A DNA stretch of 53,894 nucleotides, taken from positions 1-53,894 of the forward strand of contig MWFC01000010.1 in NCBI GenBank assembly GCA_002071415.1, written 5' to 3'. Source of the stretch: Bacteroidetes bacterium ADurb.Bin012 (GTDB lineage Bacteria > Bacteroidota > Bacteroidia > Bacteroidales > TTA-H9). The notes beneath the pieces are model-generated. The model was given only the letters and a program-made list of their open reading frames with translations, had not been told where the DNA came from and searched no databases. Shown here piece after piece: positions 35,829 to 45,950 of this stretch; within the stretch, counting starts at the first letter, position 1, and the number at the start of each line of letters is the position of its first letter. The translations under genes were made by a program, and so were the position numbers.

Positions 35829-37298
35829 ATGAATAAAACACTAAAAGATATTATTGTTAACATAAGTGCAGAATCCATTATTGGAGTTTTAGACCAGCCT
35901 GTAAACCGGGTAGTATTAGATTCGCGAGAAGCCAATGAAGGAAGTGTTTTTGTAGCAATTAAAGGACAAAAAACAGACGGGCATGAATTTATCGAAAAGG
36001 CCATAGAAAACGGAGCAACGGTCATTGTTTGTCAATCTTTGCCTATCGTTTTAGACCCTCGAGTAACCTATCTTCAAGTTAAAAATACTTCATTGGCAGT
36101 TGGGCCAATAGCTTCAGCATTTTTCGATTATCCTTCCAGAAGGCTCAAACTTGTAGGTGTAACCGGAACTAATGGTAAAACCACAATAACCACTCTGTTA
36201 TATCGCTTGTTCAAGAGCCTCGGATATACTAGTGGGCTTATCTCGACCATAGAAAACAGGATCGACAATGAAATTCTACCTGCCCATCTCACTACACCCA
36301 ACGCCGTTTCATTGAACGCTTTATTGAACAGTATGGCAAAAGCCGGTTGCAGCCATGTATTCATGGAAGTAAGTTCGCATGCCATAGCTCAGGGACGTAT
36401 TTACGGACAAGAATATACTGGAGGCATTTTTACCAATCTCACACACGATCATCTGGATTATCACAAGACCTTTTCGGAATATCTGAATGCCAAAAAGATG
36501 TTTTTCGACAATTTGGGCAACACGGCTTTTGCATTGAGTAATGCCGATGATCCGAATGGAGAAGTTATGTTGCAAAATACGAAAGCTCGGAAGTATTTCT
36601 ACGGTCTAAAAAATTTAGCCGATTTCCACAGCCGCATACTCGAAATGGATTTGGAAAGCATGCTGCTCCATATCGATGGATATGAAACTTGGTTCAGATT
36701 AACGGGTCGTTTCAATGCCTATAATCTGACGGCAACTTATGGTGCAGCTATTTTACTGGGAGAAACCTCTGAAGAGGTTTTACGGGTGATGAGCAATTTG
36801 CATCCCGCCGAAGGCCGATTGGACATTTTGAAAAGTGAAGAAGGCATAAATGTTATCGTTGATTATGCACACACACCCGATGCTTTACAGAATGTAATCG
36901 AAACCGTGCGTGATATACATGCAGGTGCTGGTCGCTTGATCGTTGTGTGCGGCGCCGGAGGAGACCGCGATAAGTCAAAACGCCCGAAGATGGCAGCCAT
37001 AGCCGCCGAAAATGCCGACCATTTGATACTTACCTCCGATAATCCCCGCAGCGAAGATCCTTTGCAGATTATCGAGGATATGAAGGCTGGTTTGAACCCC
37101 TCACTTTCCTACAGAGTTCTTAGCATCCCCGACCGCCGTGAAGCCATCCATATAGCCTGCATGATAGCCAAAACTGGCGATGTAATCCTCGTTGCAGGTA
37201 AAGGACACGAAAAATATCAGGAAATCAATGGCGTGAAATATCCTTTCGATGATAAAGAAATTCTTTCACAATACCTCCATCTAATAAAACCACGATAA
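35829..37298 (+). CDS. murE: UDP-MurNAc-L-Ala-D-Glu:meso-diaminopimelate ligase
   Basis: 489 residues. N-terminal domain with VVLDSREANEGSVFVAIKG, ATP loop GTNGKTT, then TTPNAVSLNALL, FMEVSSHAIAQGR, GGIFTNLTHDHLDYHKTF, VDYAHTPDALQNVI, VVCGAGGDRDKSKRP and the amino-acid recognition motif DNPR at 404-407 (TSDNPRSED). DNPR is the meso-diaminopimelate form, so the peptidoglycan should be the DAP type. Adds the third residue of the stem peptide. Directly abuts mraY. A murF gene, often next in other phyla, is absent here. Confidence 0.97.
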   Translation: MNKTLKDIIVNISAESIIGVLDQPVNRVVLDSREANEGSVFVAIKGQKTDGHEFIEKAIENGATVIVCQSLPIVLDPRVTYLQVKNTSLAVGPIASAFFDYPSRRLKLVGVTGTNGKTTITTLLYRLFKSLGYTSGLISTIENRIDNEILPAHLTTPNAVSLNALLNSMAKAGCSHVFMEVSSHAIAQGRIYGQEYTGGIFTNLTHDHLDYHKTFSEYLNAKKMFFDNLGNTAFALSNADDPNGEVMLQNTKARKYFYGLKNLADFHSRILEMDLESMLLHIDGYETWFRLTGRFNAYNLTATYGAAILLGETSEEVLRVMSNLHPAEGRLDILKSEEGINVIVDYAHTPDALQNVIETVRDIHAGAGRLIVVCGAGGDRDKSKRPKMAAIAAENADHLILTSDNPRSEDPLQIIEDMKAGLNPSLSYRVLSIPDRREAIHIACMIAKTGDVILVAGKGHEKYQEINGVKYPFDDKEILSQYLHLIKPR

Positions 37299-38552
37299 AT
37301 GCTATATTATCTCTTCACATATTTCGATCTTGCATTCGATTTCCCCGGAGCCGGCCTTTTCCAGTATATATCATTCAGGGCAGCGTCGGCGGTTATTCTT
37401 TCCTTGATTATTACACTCATCTTCGGTGGAACAATTATCCAATATCTAAAGAAAAGACAAATTGGAGAAGAAATACGCGATCTTGGTTTGGAAGGTCAGC
37501 TTCAAAAAAGAGGTACTCCTACTATGGGCGGTTTAATGATTATTGCTGGAATTGTTATTCCAACCCTGCTCTTTGCACGTTTAGACAATGTCTATATTAT
37601 CTTAATGATAATCACTACATTATGGCTTGGTTTCATCGGATTTGTAGATGATTATATTAAGGTATTCAAGAAAAACAAGGAGGGTCTTCAGAAAAGAACC
37701 AAGCTTGCCGGACAGGTAATTTTAGGAATAGTAGTGGGAGTTACCATGTATTTCAGCCCTGACATAGTGATACGTGAAAAAACTGAAACTCATGCATTTC
37801 TGGAAACTACCAATGTTCTGCGTGAGAGTAATTATGAACGTGCCCAAGAAAAATTTACTGCCGAATCTACCAAATCGCTGAAAACAACCATACCTTTTGT
37901 AAAAAACAACGAATTTGATTATGCTGTATTGGTGAACTGGATAGGCAAAGAAGCACGGAGCTATGCCTGGTTGGTATATATCCCCATCATAATTCTGATC
38001 ATCACCGCGGTATCGAACGGCGTAAATCTCACGGATGGTTTGGATGGCCTGGCAGGCGGCACTTCGGCTGTGGCTGCCTCCACTCTTGGTATTCTTGCGT
38101 GGGTCTCGGGAAATATCATTTTTGCCGATTATCTCAATATCATGTATATACCCAATACAGGAGAGCTGGCTATTTTCATCAGTTCTCTGGTAGGTGCTAC
38201 GATAGGCTTTTTGTGGTACAACACCTATCCGGCTCAGGTATTTATGGGAGATACTGGCTCGCTCACTCTGGGTGGAATTATTGCAGTAATTGCCATTATT
38301 ATTCGTAAAGAACTGTTAATTCCCATCTTATGTGGTATTTTTCTGGCCGAGGCCCTGTCGGTTTTGCTTCAGGTAACCTATTTTAAATACACTAAACGCC
38401 GATTCAAACAAGGCCGCAGAATCTTTAAAATGGCCCCACTTCATCATCATTATCAGATTCTGGGCTATCACGAAGCTAAAATTGTCCAACGCTTTATGAT
38501 CGTTTCATTCATGCTTGCCGTAATAACCATTATAACCCTTAAAATTCGATAA
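37299..38552 (+). CDS. mraY: Phospho-MurNAc-pentapeptide transferase
   Basis: 417 residues, about ten membrane segments. Signatures: [39 protein letters not shown] (catalytic Asp pair), [28 protein letters not shown], and PLHHHYQ near the end. Residues about 160-215 ([20 protein letters not shown] to FVKNNEF) form the extra periplasmic loop that makes Bacteroidota MraY longer than the 360-residue E. coli form. It makes lipid I at the inner membrane. Starts on the base after the murE stop. Confidence 0.98.
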   Translation: MLYYLFTYFDLAFDFPGAGLFQYISFRAASAVILSLIITLIFGGTIIQYLKKRQIGEEIRDLGLEGQLQKRGTPTMGGLMIIAGIVIPTLLFARLDNVYIILMIITTLWLGFIGFVDDYIKVFKKNKEGLQKRTKLAGQVILGIVVGVTMYFSPDIVIREKTETHAFLETTNVLRESNYERAQEKFTAESTKSLKTTIPFVKNNEFDYAVLVNWIGKEARSYAWLVYIPIIILIITAVSNGVNLTDGLDGLAGGTSAVAASTLGILAWVSGNIIFADYLNIMYIPNTGELAIFISSLVGATIGFLWYNTYPAQVFMGDTGSLTLGGIIAVIAIIIRKELLIPILCGIFLAEALSVLLQVTYFKYTKRRFKQGRRIFKMAPLHHHYQILGYHEAKIVQRFMIVSFMLAVITIITLKIR

Positions 38553-38557
38553 ACAAT

Positions 38558-39898
38558 ATGAACAAATACCCCATAGTAGTTTTAGGAGCAGGAGAAAGCG
38601 GAGCCGGTGCAGCTTCTTTGGCCAGAACTGAAGGTTATGGAGTATTTGTTTCCGACTTGGGAACTATTCAACCATATTATAAATCCATCTTGCAAAAAAG
38701 GAATATTCCCTATGAAGAAAACCGGCATTCGCCGGAAATCATTCTCTACGCCGACGAAATTATCAAGAGTCCAGGAATTCCAGATAATACCCCTATAGTT
38801 TTAGAAGCAAAACAAAAAGGGATACCCGTGATTTCGGAGATCGAATTTGCTGCACGTTTCAGTAATGGAAGGTTTATTTGTATCACCGGCAGCAACGGAA
38901 AAACAACCACTGCGCTTCTCACGCATCATATTCTCAGCAATGGAAGTATTGATGCAGGTTTGGCGGGTAATGTGGGTAAAAGCTTTGCCATGGAGTTGCT
39001 AAAAGGGGACCATGAATGGTGGGTGCTCGAAATCAGTAGTTTTCAGCTTGATGGCATGTTCAAGTTCAAAGCCGACATAGCCATTCTAACCAATATTACT
39101 CCCGATCATCTCGACCGGTATGCCAACTTCGAGGAATATACGGCTTCGAAGATGCGTATTATTCAAAATCAGGGACCCACTGATGCCTTCATCTGGTTTG
39201 CCAATGATCCTGTAATTTGGTCAGAGGTCGATAAGCGAAACCTCACTCAGCGAATAATTCCTTATGGTGAAAAGGCTTTGGGTTACGACGAGGAGTGCTG
39301 GATCGAAAACAACAAGATAAAAATAAAAATCAATCAATACATCATGAGTATCACAATCGAGAACCTGGCATTGCAAGGCAGGCATAATACGCATAATTCG
39401 ATGGCTGCAGCCGTAGCTGCAAAGTTGCTGGATGTGCGCAGCCGCAAGATAAAGGAAAGCCTGTCGGATTTCAAGAATATAGAACACCGCCTCGAATTTG
39501 TAGCGAGTGTTCATGGCATTGATTTTATCAACGACTCAAAGGCTACCAATGTAAATTCGACCTGGTATGCCCTCGAAAGTATGAAAAAACCCGTGATATG
39601 GATAGCAGGCGGGAAAGACAAGGGAAATGATTATTCCATACTCATTGACTTAGTAAAACAAAAGGTTAAAGCCATCGTGTGTTTAGGTGTGGATAATTCA
39701 AAAATCCGAAGAACTTTTGCGGGATTAGTCGATACGATAGTCGAGGCCTATTCTGCAGATCAGGCAGTTGAAGCAGCATATCGCCTCGGACAAAATGGGG
39801 ATGTGGTTTTGCTTTCGCCAGCTTGCGCCAGTTTCGACCTTTTCGAAAATTATGAAGAAAGAGGTAAAAAATTCAAACAGGCCGTAAAAAGGCTTTAA
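38558..39898 (+). CDS. murD: UDP-MurNAc-L-alanine:D-glutamate ligase (canonical MurD)
   Basis: 446 residues. VVLGAGESGAGAASLA at the N-terminus, ATP loop ITGSNGKTTTALLTHHIL, WVLEISSFQLDGM, NITPDHLDRYANFEEY, GRHNTHNSMAAAVAA, EHRLEFVASVHGIDFINDSKATNVNSTWYAL, IAGGKDKGNDY and LLSPACASFDLFENYEERGKKF. All are the standard MurD set. It adds D-Glu to UDP-MurNAc-L-Ala. It is one of two MurD-type ligases in this window; compare 3478-4863. Confidence 0.97.
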   Translation: MNKYPIVVLGAGESGAGAASLARTEGYGVFVSDLGTIQPYYKSILQKRNIPYEENRHSPEIILYADEIIKSPGIPDNTPIVLEAKQKGIPVISEIEFAARFSNGRFICITGSNGKTTTALLTHHILSNGSIDAGLAGNVGKSFAMELLKGDHEWWVLEISSFQLDGMFKFKADIAILTNITPDHLDRYANFEEYTASKMRIIQNQGPTDAFIWFANDPVIWSEVDKRNLTQRIIPYGEKALGYDEECWIENNKIKIKINQYIMSITIENLALQGRHNTHNSMAAAVAAKLLDVRSRKIKESLSDFKNIEHRLEFVASVHGIDFINDSKATNVNSTWYALESMKKPVIWIAGGKDKGNDYSILIDLVKQKVKAIVCLGVDNSKIRRTFAGLVDTIVEAYSADQAVEAAYRLGQNGDVVLLSPACASFDLFENYEERGKKFKQAVKRL

Positions 39899-39938
39899 TT
39901 AGCATGTTATGTTATAAGCAAAATAAGAAGGCAATAAA

Positions 39939-41177
39939 ATGGCAGAAATTACAAAAAAAATATCAGGAGACAGAGTTATCTGGGTAATGGTGATTCTGCT
40001 GGCAGCGTTTTCCATTTTGGCAGTGTACAGCTCGACCGGTTCGTTGGCTTATAAAAAACAGAACGGTAATACTGAATTCTATCTCCTCAAACATGGAGGC
40101 ATTATTCTGGTGGGATTCATTCTAATGTATCTCACCTATAGGATACCCTATCATTACTTTTCGAAATATGCATTATATGGTTTGATAGGTGCTATTGCCC
40201 TTCTTATTTATGCCATCATAAATGGGAAAACCATTAATGAATCCTATCGTTTCATCGAAATTCCCATGACACATATTACTTTTCAACCCAGTGATATTGC
40301 CAAGGTGGCTCTATATGCCTATATTGCACGAATATTGAATCAAAAACAGGAAGTTCTTCCAAAATTCAAGGAAGGATTCTGGCATTTGCTATGGCCGGTG
40401 GGGCTTGTATGTCTCCTCGTGTTGCCGGGCAATTTTTCCACTGCTGCTTTAATATTTCTGGTTGCTTTTGCCATGTTTATCGTCGGAAATGCTTACTGGA
40501 AACATCTTCTCATCTTATTGCTATCGGGGTTGATTTTGGCTGTATCGGTAATTACGATCGGTCAGGAATTTCCCAATCTTTTACCAAGAGCCACAACATG
40601 GAGCGATCGTATCGTCGACTTTGTAAAAGGCGATGAATTGGATGCCGTTGAGCGTCTTAACGATCCTGATTATCAACAATCGGAACAAGCCAAGATTGCC
40701 ATCGCCACAGGAGGATTATTCGGCAAGGCGCCAGGGAAGTCAATTCAGCGAAATTTTCTTCCCAGTGCCTTTTCCGACTTCATCTGGGCCGTGATCATCG
40801 AAGAATATGGACTTATTTTAGGGGGCATAAGTTTGATGATGATTTATCTGATCATTCTATATAGAGGGATAAAGATTGCTCTTGCTTGTCCCACAATATT
40901 CGGGACATTACTGGCCTTTGGAATCACTTTTAGCATCATTCTCCAAGCATTCGTCAATACGGCGGTTGCAGCAGGCTTGATGCCCGTAACAGGGCAAACT
41001 CTGCCTATGGTCAGTATGGGAGGCACTTCTATCTGGTTCACGTGCATCATGTTTGGAATGTTGCAAAGTATTGCCAGAGGCGATAAAAAGATAGATATCG
41101 TACAGGAAGAAAAACTTGTAGAAAATACGGAAGAGAAAATAGAAGAAAATATTTGCATGGAGGAAGTACTGGCATGA
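39939..41177 (+). CDS. ftsW: Septal peptidoglycan polymerase FtsW (SEDS family)
   Basis: 412 residues with about ten membrane segments. SEDS signatures: VYSSTGSLAYK early, YRFIEIPMTHITFQPSDIAKVALYAYIA, PGNFSTAALIF, and near the end FSIILQAFVNTAVAAGLMPVTGQTLPMVSMGGTSIW. The tail after the last helix is acidic (EEKLVENTEEKIEENICMEEVLA). A periplasmic stretch with RATTWSDRIVDFVKGDELDAV is the usual catalytic-loop region. Glycosyltransferase that makes septal glycan strands with FtsI. Its stop overlaps the murG start by four bases. Confidence 0.97.
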   Translation: MAEITKKISGDRVIWVMVILLAAFSILAVYSSTGSLAYKKQNGNTEFYLLKHGGIILVGFILMYLTYRIPYHYFSKYALYGLIGAIALLIYAIINGKTINESYRFIEIPMTHITFQPSDIAKVALYAYIARILNQKQEVLPKFKEGFWHLLWPVGLVCLLVLPGNFSTAALIFLVAFAMFIVGNAYWKHLLILLLSGLILAVSVITIGQEFPNLLPRATTWSDRIVDFVKGDELDAVERLNDPDYQQSEQAKIAIATGGLFGKAPGKSIQRNFLPSAFSDFIWAVIIEEYGLILGGISLMMIYLIILYRGIKIALACPTIFGTLLAFGITFSIILQAFVNTAVAAGLMPVTGQTLPMVSMGGTSIWFTCIMFGMLQSIARGDKKIDIVQEEKLVENTEEKIEENICMEEVLA

Positions 41178-42277
41178 ATATCCTGATAAGTGGTGGAGGA
41201 ACTGGAGGTCATATTTTTCCGGCCATTGCAATTGCAAAGGCTCTGCAAAAGCTAAGGCCTGATGCCGACATTCTTTTTGTTGGGGCAAAAGGCAAAATGG
41301 AAATGGAAAAAGTGCCTCAAGCAGGTTTCATCATCAAAGGATTGTGGATTAGTGGTTTCAGCCGTTCATTTTCGATTTCTAACTTGCTTTTCCCTTTGAA
41401 ACTAATGGTAAGCAGCATAAGTGCTTACTATATTCTTCGAAGGTTTCGTCCGGTCGTAGTGATAGGTGTTGGAGGATTTGCAAGTGGACCAGTCATGCGA
41501 GTCGCTTCTTATCTTAAGATTCCCATTGTAATTCAAGAACAAAATTCCTATCCAGGGGTAACTAATAGAATACTTGCGAAGAAAGCCTCACGAATTTTCA
41601 CGGCTTATCCCAATATGGAAGCATTTTTCCCGGCTGAAAAAACCTTGCTTACTGGTAATCCTGTACGCAAGGAAATTATTAATACCGAACATAAGCGACC
41701 TGAAGCCATTGCTTATTTCGAACTGAAAGAGAAGGTTACAACGATTTTAGTGATTGGAGGAAGTCAGGGTGCCTTATCCATCAATGAGGCAGTTAAAACC
41801 TGTCTTTCGCTGAGACATACCCAGTGGATGTGGCAAACGGGCAGAATTTATTTCGAGAAGGCCTTCGCGTTTATAAACGAAAACCATCTGGAGAATGTAA
41901 AGACAAGAGCCTTTATAGAAAGGATGGATCTAGCCTATGCAGCGGCTGACATTATTATTTCGAGGGCTGGTGCCATAGCTATAAGCGAATTATGTATCAT
42001 TGGGAAGCCGACTATACTGGTTCCGTATCCATACGCTGCAGCCAATCATCAGATGCATAATGCCCGCCGCCTTGAGGCGGCGGGCGCAGCCATCATCATC
42101 AAAGACGACGAACTCCCCCTTGCTCTGCCCTTTACTCTCGAAAAACTCCTCGACGATACCCATTGGCAAGAAAATCTATCCACTCAAATCCGCAAATGGA
42201 GTATCCCAGATGCTGACGAACGAATTGCCCGAGAAATTATTCAAATGGTCGAAAATTCAAAACCTGCAAAGCCATGA
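41174..42277 (+). CDS. murG: UDP-GlcNAc:lipid I GlcNAc transferase MurG
   Basis: 367 residues from the ATG at 41174 (a TTG-led frame 21 bases earlier is only the ribosome binding region, GGAGGAAG). N-terminal ISGGGTGGHIFPAIAIA, LWISGFSRS, GVGGFASGPVMRVA, IQEQNSYPGVTNRIL, LTGNPVRKEI, and the C-terminal GGSQGALSINEAV, SRAGAIAISELCIIGKPTILVPYPYAAANHQMHNARRLEAAGAA. Makes lipid II on the inner leaflet. A perfect GC-rich palindrome (42062-42085) lies inside the coding sequence without changing the family alignment. Start and stop overlap ftsW and murC by four bases each. Confidence 0.98.
   Translation: MNILISGGGTGGHIFPAIAIAKALQKLRPDADILFVGAKGKMEMEKVPQAGFIIKGLWISGFSRSFSISNLLFPLKLMVSSISAYYILRRFRPVVVIGVGGFASGPVMRVASYLKIPIVIQEQNSYPGVTNRILAKKASRIFTAYPNMEAFFPAEKTLLTGNPVRKEIINTEHKRPEAIAYFELKEKVTTILVIGGSQGALSINEAVKTCLSLRHTQWMWQTGRIYFEKAFAFINENHLENVKTRAFIERMDLAYAAADIIISRAGAIAISELCIIGKPTILVPYPYAAANHQMHNARRLEAAGAAIIIKDDELPLALPFTLEKLLDDTHWQENLSTQIRKWSIPDADERIAREIIQMVENSKPAKP
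42062..42085. repeat. Perfect GC-rich palindrome inside murG
   Basis: GCCCGCCGCC, loop TTGA, GGCGGCGGGC: a perfect 10-bp stem, 20 of 20 stem bases G or C, in an AT-rich gene. It encodes part of NARRLEAAGAA, a conserved MurG stretch, so no bases seem inserted. It shares the GCGGGC/GCCCGC ends with the hairpin at 15711-15735. Confidence 0.7.
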
Positions 42278-43641
42278 AACCTGACGAACTAAAATCGGTA
42301 TATTTCCTGGGCATAGGAGGTATTGGCATGAGCTCAATTGCCCGATACTTTCATCAAAAAGGAATAAGTGTATCGGGCTACGACCGATGCCCTTCACGCC
42401 TCACCGAAGAACTTATGGCCGAAGGTATAGAAATTCATTTCGAAGAACGCCCCGCTTGCATACCTTCCGAGATCGAATTGGTAATCTATACTCCGGCTAT
42501 CCCTGCCGATAACCTCGAATTTCGTTATGCCGCCGAAAAAGGCATTCCCATGATGAAACGATCACAGGTTCTGGGATTACTTACCTGCGAAAAACCTACA
42601 CTGGCAGTTGCAGGTACACATGGGAAAACCACTATTTCTACAATGGCGGCCCATATCCTTTTTAATTCACATCTGGGTTGTACGGCGTTTCTGGGAGGCA
42701 TAAGCAAAAATCATCAATCGAATTTCATTACAAAAAATGGAAGCAATTGGGTGGTAATCGAAGCCGACGAATATGACCACTCGTTCCTTGAGTTGAAACC
42801 ACAAATTGCCATAATAACGGCTATCGACCCCGATCATCTGGATATATATCACGATTATCAGAACCTTGTGAATGCTTTTAAGGATTTTGCGGGCCTGATA
42901 TCTGCCAATGGATTGCTTATCCTGAAAAAAGGACTCGAAAATCTTCTATCTGGCAGTTATTTATGCCGCAAAGCGACTTACTCATTCAATGATACTTCGG
43001 CCGATTATTTTGCCAGAGATATTTTGCTCGAGAAAATGAAATATTCCTACTCTATACAAACACCCGAAGGAATTATTGGCCCAGTACAATTAAAAGTGCC
43101 CGCTTATGTAAATATCGAAAACAGTATTGCAGCCTTTGCTGCAGCCCTTGCAGCGGGATGCAGTGCAGAAGAGATTATTCGGGCTTTGTCAGATTTCGAA
43201 GGAATTCGTCGTCGTTTCGATATACTTTATCAGTCGGATAATTTCACCCTGATTGATGACTATGCGCATCATCCCGAAGAAATAAAGGCATTGGCCATAT
43301 CTTTGCGGAATTTATTTCCCACGAAAAAATTAACTGCCATTTTCCAACCTCATCTCTATAGTCGTACCAGAGATCTAGCTCAAGGTTTTGCACAAAGTCT
43401 GTCTCTTTTCGATGAGGTATTTCTCATGGATATTTATCCTGCACGTGAACACCCTATTCATGGTGTAGATTCCCAGATGATTATGAAAAAAATGAGCCAA
43501 GTGGCACATTTAGTTACCCGTGAAGAAGCATTCAGAGAAATCATAAGCCGCAAACATCAGGTGTTGGCAACAATTGGTGCAGGTGATATCGAAAAATTAG
43601 CCTTGCTTGCCAAAGAAAATCTTAACCGACAAAAATCATGA
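42274..43641 (+). CDS. murC: UDP-MurNAc:L-alanine ligase
   Basis: 455 residues. VYFLGIGGIGMSSIARYFHQKGISVSGYD, ATP loop VAGTHGKTTISTMAAHIL, IEADEYDHSFLEL, ITAIDPDHLDIYHDY, DFEGIRRRFDIL, LIDDYAHHPEEIKAL and FQPHLYSRTRDLAQGFAQSLSLFDEVFLMDIYPAREHPI. Makes UDP-MurNAc-L-Ala, the substrate of both MurD-type ligases in this window. Overlaps ftsQ by four bases. Confidence 0.98.
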   Translation: MKPDELKSVYFLGIGGIGMSSIARYFHQKGISVSGYDRCPSRLTEELMAEGIEIHFEERPACIPSEIELVIYTPAIPADNLEFRYAAEKGIPMMKRSQVLGLLTCEKPTLAVAGTHGKTTISTMAAHILFNSHLGCTAFLGGISKNHQSNFITKNGSNWVVIEADEYDHSFLELKPQIAIITAIDPDHLDIYHDYQNLVNAFKDFAGLISANGLLILKKGLENLLSGSYLCRKATYSFNDTSADYFARDILLEKMKYSYSIQTPEGIIGPVQLKVPAYVNIENSIAAFAAALAAGCSAEEIIRALSDFEGIRRRFDILYQSDNFTLIDDYAHHPEEIKALAISLRNLFPTKKLTAIFQPHLYSRTRDLAQGFAQSLSLFDEVFLMDIYPAREHPIHGVDSQMIMKKMSQVAHLVTREEAFREIISRKHQVLATIGAGDIEKLALLAKENLNRQKS

Positions 43642-44438
43642 AGATTAAGAAACTCCTTGAATTTACCGGATGGGCGGTGGCAGTGGCTGGAACTTCCTTC
43701 TTGCTTTCATTCGCTAATTCCGAGCAAAATAAAACCGTATGCAAGGATATCATTATTCAGCTTCATCAAGGCGATTATGCGCTCGTTTCTGAAAACGAAA
43801 TCTTAGGAAAACTTACCAAAAATTACGGCAATTTACAAGGAAAGCCTATCCATAAAATTCCATTCCGAAACATAGAATCAGAAATAATGAAAATATCCGC
43901 TTTATCGAGGGCTGATGTTTTTGCAACTCCTTCGGGCTATGTAAAAATTTCAGCCGTAGAAAGAATGCCGCTCATAAAAATTTTCAACCACCAAAATAAG
44001 AATTTTTATTTAGACAAGGAAGGGAACATCTTTACCACGCAAACCTCACATTCAGCCAGAGTATTGATAGCAAACGGCAATATCTCTTTGGAACCAAGAG
44101 CCGGAACCAATATCTACCACTTCCCCGATTCAGTTATAGGTATAAAACAGGTAAGAGCTATAGCCTATGTAGCACAGCATATCAGCAATAATAAAACCTT
44201 GAATGCGCTCATAAGCCAAATATTCGTGAACCATAGAAACGAAATCGAACTCATTCCCCTTATTGCCAATCATGTTATTATTTTGGGAGATACATCGAAT
44301 TTAACCGAGAAATTCGAGAATCTATTGATCTTCTACAAACGGATGGGAAATTTGAACCAGCTTAACCGTTACGAGACAATAAATTTAAAATATAAGAATC
44401 AAATTGTATGTACTAAAAACACAATATATGGAAACTAA
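43638..44438 (+). CDS. ftsQ: Cell division protein FtsQ (POTRA-domain)
   Basis: 266 residues. One N-terminal membrane helix (FTGWAVAVAGTSFLLSFANS, about 9-28), then a POTRA-like periplasmic domain (VSENEILGKLTKNYGNLQGKPIHKIPFRNIESEIMKISALSRADVFATPSGYVKISAVERMPLIKIF) and the beta domain (NKNFYLDKEGNIFTTQ to GDTSNLTEKFENLLIFYKR). Family sequence similarity is low; position between murC and ftsA and the layout decide the call. It bridges FtsA/FtsZ and the FtsL-FtsB pair. Confidence 0.9.
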   Translation: MKIKKLLEFTGWAVAVAGTSFLLSFANSEQNKTVCKDIIIQLHQGDYALVSENEILGKLTKNYGNLQGKPIHKIPFRNIESEIMKISALSRADVFATPSGYVKISAVERMPLIKIFNHQNKNFYLDKEGNIFTTQTSHSARVLIANGNISLEPRAGTNIYHFPDSVIGIKQVRAIAYVAQHISNNKTLNALISQIFVNHRNEIELIPLIANHVIILGDTSNLTEKFENLLIFYKRMGNLNQLNRYETINLKYKNQIVCTKNTIYGN

Positions 44439-45807
44439 GGAGAGAATAGCCGATCTGGGGGAAATCGTTGATCCCTCCGATATTTATGTAACCAGTCTCG
44501 ATATTGGCACCACCAAGATTGCGGCCATTGTCGGGCGTCGAAACGAGAACAACAAAGTCGAGATATTGGGCTACGGGCGTTCCGATTCTTTGGGGGTAAG
44601 ACGAGGAGTGGTCACCAATATCGAGAATACTGTTCAATCCATTCAGAATGCTGTAAGGCAGGCCGAGGAGCGATCGGGCAAGAAAATCAAGTATGTTCAT
44701 GTAGGCATTGCCGGGCATCATATCAAGAGCATGCAGCATCGAGGTACACTCATTCGAAAGAATGGTGAAGACGAGATTACTCAGGAAGATATTGAGAATC
44801 TGATTAATAACATGTACAGTCTGAACATGAACCCTGGCGAGGAGATTATTGATGTAATTCCTCAAGAATTTACCGTGGATGGTGAAAGTGGTATCAAAAA
44901 TCCCGTAGGAGTTTTAGGAACTTCGCTCGAAGCCAATTTTCACATAATCACCGGACAAACCGCCGCTGCCAAGAATATTTACAAATGCGTAAAAAAAGCC
45001 GGGCTCGAAATCGTAGATCTCATCATCGAACCTTTTGCATCTTCAGAAGCGGTTTTATCCCCCGAAGAAAAAGAAGCAGGGGTAGTTCTGGTCGATGTGG
45101 GCGGAGGAACTACCGACTTGGCTATCTTTCAAGACGATATTATCCGCCACACGGCCGTAATCCCCTTTGGAGGAGAAATTGTAACCGAAGACGTAAAGGA
45201 GGGTTGTTCCATCATTCGTAAACATGCCGAGGAACTGAAGATAAAATTCGGATCGTCTTTGGCCAGCGAAAACCGAGACGAAGATGTGGTCTCGATTCCT
45301 GGATTAAGAGGCCGCCCACCCAAAGAAATTACTTTGAAAAACCTTGCCAGTATCATCCAGGCCCGGATGGAAGAAATCATGGAATATGTTTACAGAGAAA
45401 TCGTCAACTCGGGGCTGGAAAGAAAGCTGATTGCGGGAATCGTACTCACAGGTGGTGGCTCCCAGTTACGCCATCTTAAACAACTTACCGAGTTCATCTC
45501 AGGTATGGACACTCGTATAGGATATCCCAATGAACATCTCTCACCCAGATGCCCCTCAGAATTGGCCAGCCCCATGTATGCTACAGGAATCGGCTTATTA
45601 TTGATGGCTCTCGAGCGCACCGAACGCGACCTGAAAAAAAGGGCTGTCCTATCGCAAACATCTACTAAAATTCAGGAACAACCCGTCGATGTCCCTATTT
45701 TCGAAGAAAAACAATCCGAAAAATTCGTTGATAAAGAACCCAAAAAATCGAAAAGGGAAAGCTTCCTGGAGCGCATTACAAAATGGTTCGAAGATGATGG
45801 ACTATAA
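44428..45807 (+). CDS. ftsA: Cell division protein FtsA
   Basis: 459 residues from the ATG at 44428; an earlier ATG (44404) is in frame but overlaps ftsQ more. Actin-like fold: VTSLDIGTTKIAAIVG, VGIAGHHIKSM, LINNMYSLNMNPGEEIIDVIPQEFTVDG (the SHS2/1C region), VVLVDVGGGTTDLAIFQDD, VIPFGGEIVTEDV, IVLTGGGSQLRHL. The last residues, RESFLERITKWFEDDGL, form the amphipathic membrane-targeting helix. FtsA tethers FtsZ to the membrane. A linker of about 40 charged residues precedes the helix. Confidence 0.97.
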   Translation: METKERIADLGEIVDPSDIYVTSLDIGTTKIAAIVGRRNENNKVEILGYGRSDSLGVRRGVVTNIENTVQSIQNAVRQAEERSGKKIKYVHVGIAGHHIKSMQHRGTLIRKNGEDEITQEDIENLINNMYSLNMNPGEEIIDVIPQEFTVDGESGIKNPVGVLGTSLEANFHIITGQTAAAKNIYKCVKKAGLEIVDLIIEPFASSEAVLSPEEKEAGVVLVDVGGGTTDLAIFQDDIIRHTAVIPFGGEIVTEDVKEGCSIIRKHAEELKIKFGSSLASENRDEDVVSIPGLRGRPPKEITLKNLASIIQARMEEIMEYVYREIVNSGLERKLIAGIVLTGGGSQLRHLKQLTEFISGMDTRIGYPNEHLSPRCPSELASPMYATGIGLLLMALERTERDLKKRAVLSQTSTKIQEQPVDVPIFEEKQSEKFVDKEPKKSKRESFLERITKWFEDDGL

Positions 45808-45950
45808 ACTTTCATTCTCATCGAAGATGAAATATCTCTATCCATTCCATACAAAAGAATTTCCTCGAAATGTTCAAAAAACAATGAATTCATCAGACCT
45901 CACAAAGAATTCATCTTTAATTAATTTTAAATCTTAAACAAATTCAACCT

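Noticed and set aside
45689..45937. Open frame of 82 codons after ftsA
   Set aside because: Mostly inside ftsA in another frame; the residues reflect a shifted reading of ftsA.
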